A stretch of DNA of 64,000 nucleotides from Siphonobacter aquaeclarae (GTDB lineage: Bacteria; Bacteroidota; Bacteroidia; Cytophagales; Spirosomataceae), in the NCBI RefSeq assembly GCF_900103285.1, contig NZ_FNGS01000001.1, positions 675,515 through 739,514 of the forward strand, read 5' to 3'. A model generated the notes under the pieces. It worked only from the letters and a program-made list of their open reading frames with translations, did no database searches and had not been told where the DNA came from. How positions within the stretch are numbered: position 1 is the stretch's first letter; each line of letters begins with the position of its first letter. This document shows positions 60,850 to 64,000 of this stretch, piece after piece. A program made the position numbers and the translations under genes.

Positions 60850-62522
60850 GGGTTGGGGTATTGATTGTATAAAGCCCAAACTTGTTCTTTTGAAAGCGCT
60901 GAGTAATAAATACGTATTTCGTCCATAGAGCCCTTAAAGTATCTAGGTCCCCCAAGATTACCAGGAGCCAAATTTTCAGCGCCAAATCGCAAGCCGCCAT
61001 CGTTACATGGATCCAGTTCATTGCCGATCATGCCTTTGGTGCCTTTCAATACCCCATCAACATAGAGATAGGCTGTTAATCCGTCAAATACAGTGACAAC
61101 ATGATACCATTTCCCCGGTAAATGCGTAAAAGGACTCGCAACATTCTGCCAACCAACACCTGGTGAGCAATTCACGCCACTCCCCTGTTTATAATCTGCA
61201 TTAATAACTGCGTTGCCGGCTTGACCAGCCTCTGCCTGCTTTAGGTTTGCACTTAGCTGTTGGCTGGAACCGTCAGAAAAGACACTCTTACTGTATATCT
61301 GCATCCATCGGTCAACGATATCAGTCGTTTTTATCCAAACACTTATTGTTAGTCTTCTTCCGCGAAAAGCAGAGTTATCTGGCATTTCTAAATACTGACT
61401 GGTTCCGTTAAAAATAATTGCATTTCCAAATCCGGCATTGGGACCAGAACCATAGGACGCAGATTTTGGAAGTGTCGGTGTATTTCTTGTCGTCAAATCT
61501 GCTGGAGTACTATCATCAAATGGAATATGGGCGACAAGATTGGACGTAATATCTGCCACAATAAACCATTTAACTCCACCAACAACTTCCTTACTACCAT
61601 ATTTTGCATAAGCTCGATAATAATATTTACCTCCGAACGTCAGCTGGGTTTCAACTTTGCTGCCCCACGACTGACCAGCGGAGGCGACAGAAGTTGTGGA
61701 AGGGACATTGATTGTATTAGAAGCGTTCGGGTTCGAACTAGTGGACACATAAAATCCGACCTCGGAGATTCCCGGTTGTGATGTTTTCTTCAGGCTCAAA
61801 TTAAACGTTGCCGACGTATTGCCAACATTTGATACATCGAGCGTCGTTACCTCTGCATCGGCTGTCGTTGTAAATTCGTTACTACAGGTATCAGTTCCGG
61901 CAACATTGGTAAGAAATACGCGATAATAGTATCGAGTACCTTCTTTTAAATTGGAAAGAGTCACTTGCCGCTGCTCCCCTGTCACCGGCATACTTTCGCC
62001 CGGTTTGGGTCCGATTGCATTACCTGCAGACGAAGGATCAGACTCAAAATAGATTATTCCCCAGTTTTTGATAGCGCTTTTCCCATCGCTGCCAACTTTG
62101 AATTTAATAGTTGCAGTTGTGTTTGTGTACGTTGCTTCGCAAGCCTCCAATGTCGGGACGACAGCGTCACTGACCACCACAGTATGTTTGTCAGACGTTA
62201 CATTTCCGCATTTATCAGTTAGCACAAGTTTGACTTCATAAGTCGCACTAGCTTCGTATTTATGCGTGACTTTTAACGACGGACCGGAGTCCTTCTTTCC
62301 GTCTCCAAAATCCCACTCGATTTTGTCAAATGTGGCATTATTGGCGGAGGAAACCGTAAACTCAACGCTCAGTTGAGTCGCCTGATGGGAAACCGAAGAA
62401 ATCGCAGTTTCACATTTGGGAAATTCCCGTTTCGGGAGGTCTTTTCTGCAGTCCGAAAGCAGAAAAAGGAGCGATAGATAAAGAAATGAGGCGGACAATC
62501 TGGGGGGTAAAAGGTGTTTCAT
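60846..62522 (-). CDS. Surface lipoprotein with PKD, Fn3-like and LamG-like domains
   Basis: First gene of the minus-strand protease operon; 558 residues. The lipoprotein signal (ASFLYLSLLFLLSDC, lipid Cys at about 25) is followed by a PKD domain (about 38-120: FDKIEWDFGDGKKDSGPSLK). Two Fn3-like repeats follow (VTLSNLKEGTRYYYRVFLTN, TFGGKYYYRAYAKYGSKEV). A C-terminal LamG/concanavalin-like lectin domain spans about 325-550 (VAHIPFDDSTPADLTTRN, LPGKWYHVVTVFDGLTAYLY, GSMDEIRIYYSALSKEQVWA). This is the build of a surface ligand-binding or adhesion protein. The start at 62522 is chosen because the upstream extension has no signal and crosses the promoter. The DNA is visibly more AT-rich than its neighbours, hinting at recent acquisition or domain shuffling. 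Confidence 0.85.
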   Translation of the reverse strand: MKHLLPPRLSASFLYLSLLFLLSDCRKDLPKREFPKCETAISSVSHQATQLSVEFTVSSANNATFDKIEWDFGDGKKDSGPSLKVTHKYEASATYEVKLVLTDKCGNVTSDKHTVVVSDAVVPTLEACEATYTNTTATIKFKVGSDGKSAIKNWGIIYFESDPSSAGNAIGPKPGESMPVTGEQRQVTLSNLKEGTRYYYRVFLTNVAGTDTCSNEFTTTADAEVTTLDVSNVGNTSATFNLSLKKTSQPGISEVGFYVSTSSNPNASNTINVPSTTSVASAGQSWGSKVETQLTFGGKYYYRAYAKYGSKEVVGGVKWFIVADITSNLVAHIPFDDSTPADLTTRNTPTLPKSASYGSGPNAGFGNAIIFNGTSQYLEMPDNSAFRGRRLTISVWIKTTDIVDRWMQIYSKSVFSDGSSQQLSANLKQAEAGQAGNAVINADYKQGSGVNCSPGVGWQNVASPFTHLPGKWYHVVTVFDGLTAYLYVDGVLKGTKGMIGNELDPCNDGGLRFGAENLAPGNLGGPRYFKGSMDEIRIYYSALSKEQVWALYNQYPNP

Positions 62523-62558
62523 GAATAGAAGCAGGATTGGGAACCAACTTTGTCGAGT

Positions 62559-62604
62559 CAAAAGTAGAGAAGCCCCCCGACTTCTCATAACCCTATTTAT
62601 AGGG
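62559..62604 (-). promoter_or_regulatory. Promoter and palindrome upstream of the protease operon
   Basis: On the minus strand TACTTTTG (62566-62559) matches TAnnTTTG exactly, 36 bases before the lipoprotein ATG. Farther upstream, CCCTATTTATAGGG (62591-62604) is a perfect palindrome placed next to the expected -33 region. Part of it (62587-62598) repeats the 12-base motif in front of the sigma gene at 50268. Confidence 0.5.
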
Positions 62605-63047
62605 GTATCGCAGACTTTTTTCGGGAAAAACACGCATATTTTTTGCACTTTTCCGGTATCCTTGCTGCGAGTCTTCTGAAAGGTGACTGAAATAGCTGTC
62701 TTCCGAACCGGCTAAGGCCGTTTTTTGCCCTGACGCAGGACCTGCTTCTTTCGCCCTGTTGGGCATCGGTTTAATCAAAAAAATTTGCTAGTTAATTATT
62801 TAACGGTCGATTAGAATCCGTAAAGTATCCTTTACGGATAAATCGTGATCCTATTATTCAGTTTAGGCAACCGGGAACTGCTTCCGGTGTTATTTTATCC
62901 ATTTAAGACGCTCAATTCATAAAACCGGTGTTTTCGTCTTTGTGGCACCCCAATCACGTTTTTCAAGAAAGATATTTAAACCGTCCGACCCACTCATTCT
63001 CCTACCCGCTGAGTGGCTATCGGCTTCGTTTTATCTGTTCTTTTTTC
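62605..63047. other. Intergenic stretch between the protease operon and the LuxR-type gene
   Basis: About 440 bases, AT-rich in the middle, with no convincing coding frame. It holds a perfect hairpin-like palindrome at 62818-62837. An in-frame extension of the LuxR-type gene to 62928 is possible, but reads as a hydrophobic/basic stretch with no domain character. I see no tRNA or other RNA gene. Confidence 0.5.
62818..62837. repeat. Perfect 20-base palindrome
   Basis: CCGTAAAG-TATC-CTTTACGG lies in the 525-base gap between divergent genes, about 210 bases before the LuxR-type ATG and 295 bases before the lipoprotein ATG. It has no T run, so it is more like an operator than a terminator. Confidence 0.6.
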
Positions 63048-63698
63048 ATGAATGTGTTGGATGAGCCTCCCGAAAACAGTTCCCTCGGTATAGCAATCGT
63101 ATCCGATGAACTTACCCTGTTTGCCGAAACCCTGGCTGTCTTCCTTCGGCAGACGGGCCGTTTCTCCCGGGTGTATACCGTACCCCCGGCGACCGAACTG
63201 GCCGAAAACCCGTTTCCGGCGTTGCCGGACGGACCGGTTTACCTGATCTCCGACCACCGGAGTATCGGATTGCGCGAAGTGATTCCTACCCGCCAGCGAT
63301 TGTTTATCATCCTCGTCAGCCATATACGCAATCTGCCGCAGTTTGAAGAAGTCCTGCTCCTGAAACCGGATGGTTTGATCAACAAGACCGACAGCACCGA
63401 CGAGCTGCTTCGTTGCATCGCCGCCCTGCGGGAAGGCCGGTCGTATCTGTCGTCCTCGCTCGCGCGCCTGCTGGCGGCGCGGCACGACCGGTCTCTCCGC
63501 CTTGACTTTACCCCGAAAGAGCGGGAAGTACTCCGCCACGCCCAGCGTGGAAAAAACATTGCCGAAACGGCGGAAGCGCTAAGCCTCAGCCGCCATACTG
63601 TTATCACGCACCGCCGTAATATGATGGTAAAGGCGAATTGCAATTCGATCACCGAACTACTCTCCATCGCCGTTTCCGAAGGGCTTATTTCGTATTAA
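63048..63698 (+). CDS. NarL/LuxR-family response regulator with degenerate receiver
   Basis: 216-residue DNA-binding regulator. The N-terminal domain has receiver-like features (IAIVSDELTLFAETLAVFLR, a single Asp in VYLISDHRSIG, and the conserved Lys in GLINKTDSTDELL), but the usual DD pair and LLDxxMP sequence are not standard, so phosphorylation is uncertain. The C-terminal LuxR HTH is clear (about 148-212: DFTPKEREVLRHAQRGKNIA, AEALSLSRHTVITHRRNMMV). No kinase gene is nearby. It is divergent from the protease operon and shares a long promoter region with it, so it is a second candidate regulator. Confidence 0.88.
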   Translation: MNVLDEPPENSSLGIAIVSDELTLFAETLAVFLRQTGRFSRVYTVPPATELAENPFPALPDGPVYLISDHRSIGLREVIPTRQRLFIILVSHIRNLPQFEEVLLLKPDGLINKTDSTDELLRCIAALREGRSYLSSSLARLLAARHDRSLRLDFTPKEREVLRHAQRGKNIAETAEALSLSRHTVITHRRNMMVKANCNSITELLSIAVSEGLISY

Positions 63699-63735
63699 AA
63701 AAAGCCGCAGGATGTATCCCTGCGGCTTTTTTTTT
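63697..63735. terminator. Bidirectional terminator after the LuxR-type gene
   Basis: GCCGCAGG (63704-63711) pairs with CCTGCGGC (63719-63726), flanked by A residues on the left and nine T residues on the right. It serves the LuxR-type gene and the convergent PEBP-family gene. Confidence 0.92.
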
Positions 63736-64000
63736 CAGCGTTGCCCGTACATCACAATCGACGCTTTTCCAAGCAGCAACCCTGACAGGTTGAATCCGAC
63801 CATCGCCGGAGGCGTACCCGGCCCGAGCTCCAGCGGCGCTTTCAGGGCGTAAACGGTAATCAGGTACTCGTGCGGCGCGCCCGGAGGCGGGCAGGGACCG
63901 CCGTAACCCGGCTTTCCGAAATCCGTGATACTTTGGACGGCACCCGCCGGCGCTGCCTTGCCGGAAGCGTCGCCGGCCCCTGCTTTCAGCGAGGTGACGT
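63735..64000 (-). CDS. YbhB/YbcL-type Raf kinase inhibitor-like (PEBP family) protein, partial
   Basis: C-terminal 87 residues of a gene that runs off the right edge. The PEBP fold is recognised from ITDFGKPGYGGPCPPPGAPH followed by EYLITVYALKAPLEL, GTPPAMVGFNLSG and the ending ASIVMYGQR. The GxGGPCPPxGxxHxY sequence forms the anion-binding pocket of this family. Bacterial members are small soluble or exported proteins of uncertain role. The start and any signal peptide lie outside the window. The gene converges on the LuxR-type gene across a shared terminator. Confidence 0.9.
   Translation of the reverse strand, partial: VTSLKAGAGDASGKAAPAGAVQSITDFGKPGYGGPCPPPGAPHEYLITVYALKAPLELGPGTPPAMVGFNLSGLLLGKASIVMYGQR

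Overview
The window looks like a chromosomal segment of a Bacteroidota species, most plausibly of the Cytophagales/Spirosomaceae type. This is inferred from three SusC/SusD pairs, a FecR-type anti-sigma factor with its ECF sigma factor, a type IX secretion (T9SS) C-terminal tail, TAnnTTTG promoter boxes and weak ribosome binding sites. The DNA is fairly GC-rich; two genes (30720-32072 and 60846-62522) are visibly more AT-rich. I found no tRNA, rRNA, CRISPR array, insertion sequence or prophage.

Layout. 42-11128: a SusC/SusD pair, a long imperfect inverted repeat, a secreted phosphocholine-type phospholipase C, then an ethanolamine permease with EutB and EutC in overlapping reading frames; together they suggest phospholipid head-group scavenging. 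11265-14863: a tail-fibre-like S74 protein, a hemolysin-III membrane protein, a single-domain response regulator, an SRPBCC protein and a MarR regulator. 14896-18195 (minus): a di-haem peroxidase with an extra helical domain and a PhoX/DUF839-like lipoprotein. 18440-19609: a protein with a diadenylate-cyclase-like domain (DACNV type). 20135-24611: an NrtR-type Nudix regulator diverging from a multidomain sugar dehydrogenase and a ThuA protein, with two similar operator-like sites between them. 25499-30462 (minus): a second SusC/SusD pair. 30720-34287: a 5'-truncated beta-helix gene, an intact pectate-lyase-like gene and a T9SS cargo protein. 34453-40020: two secreted TIM-barrel isomerases flanking a HEAT/cytochrome dehydrogenase, then an unknown membrane protein. 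40071-41075 (minus): a fatty acid hydroxylase-family protein. 41325-48192: ECF sigma, FecR, SusC, SusD. 48244-50115 (minus): a sialidase-like propeller protein.

The most unusual region is 50339-62522. A plus-strand unit encodes an ECF sigma factor, an anti-sigma-like membrane protein with a TPR-like tail, and a secreted papain-like protease. It converges on a ten-gene minus-strand unit, mostly with overlapping or nearly touching genes, in which nearly every product is exported or membrane-anchored: a PKD/Fn3/LamG lipoprotein, a membrane protein, two caspase-like proteases with intact His/Cys dyads, three unknown secreted proteins that may share one fold, a papain-like protease fused to a DUF4384-like domain, a DUF4384 protein and a double zinc-ribbon membrane protein. 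I propose this as an envelope protease system under ECF sigma control; its function is inference.

The window ends with an orphan LuxR-type regulator and the C-terminal part of a YbhB/PEBP-family protein.
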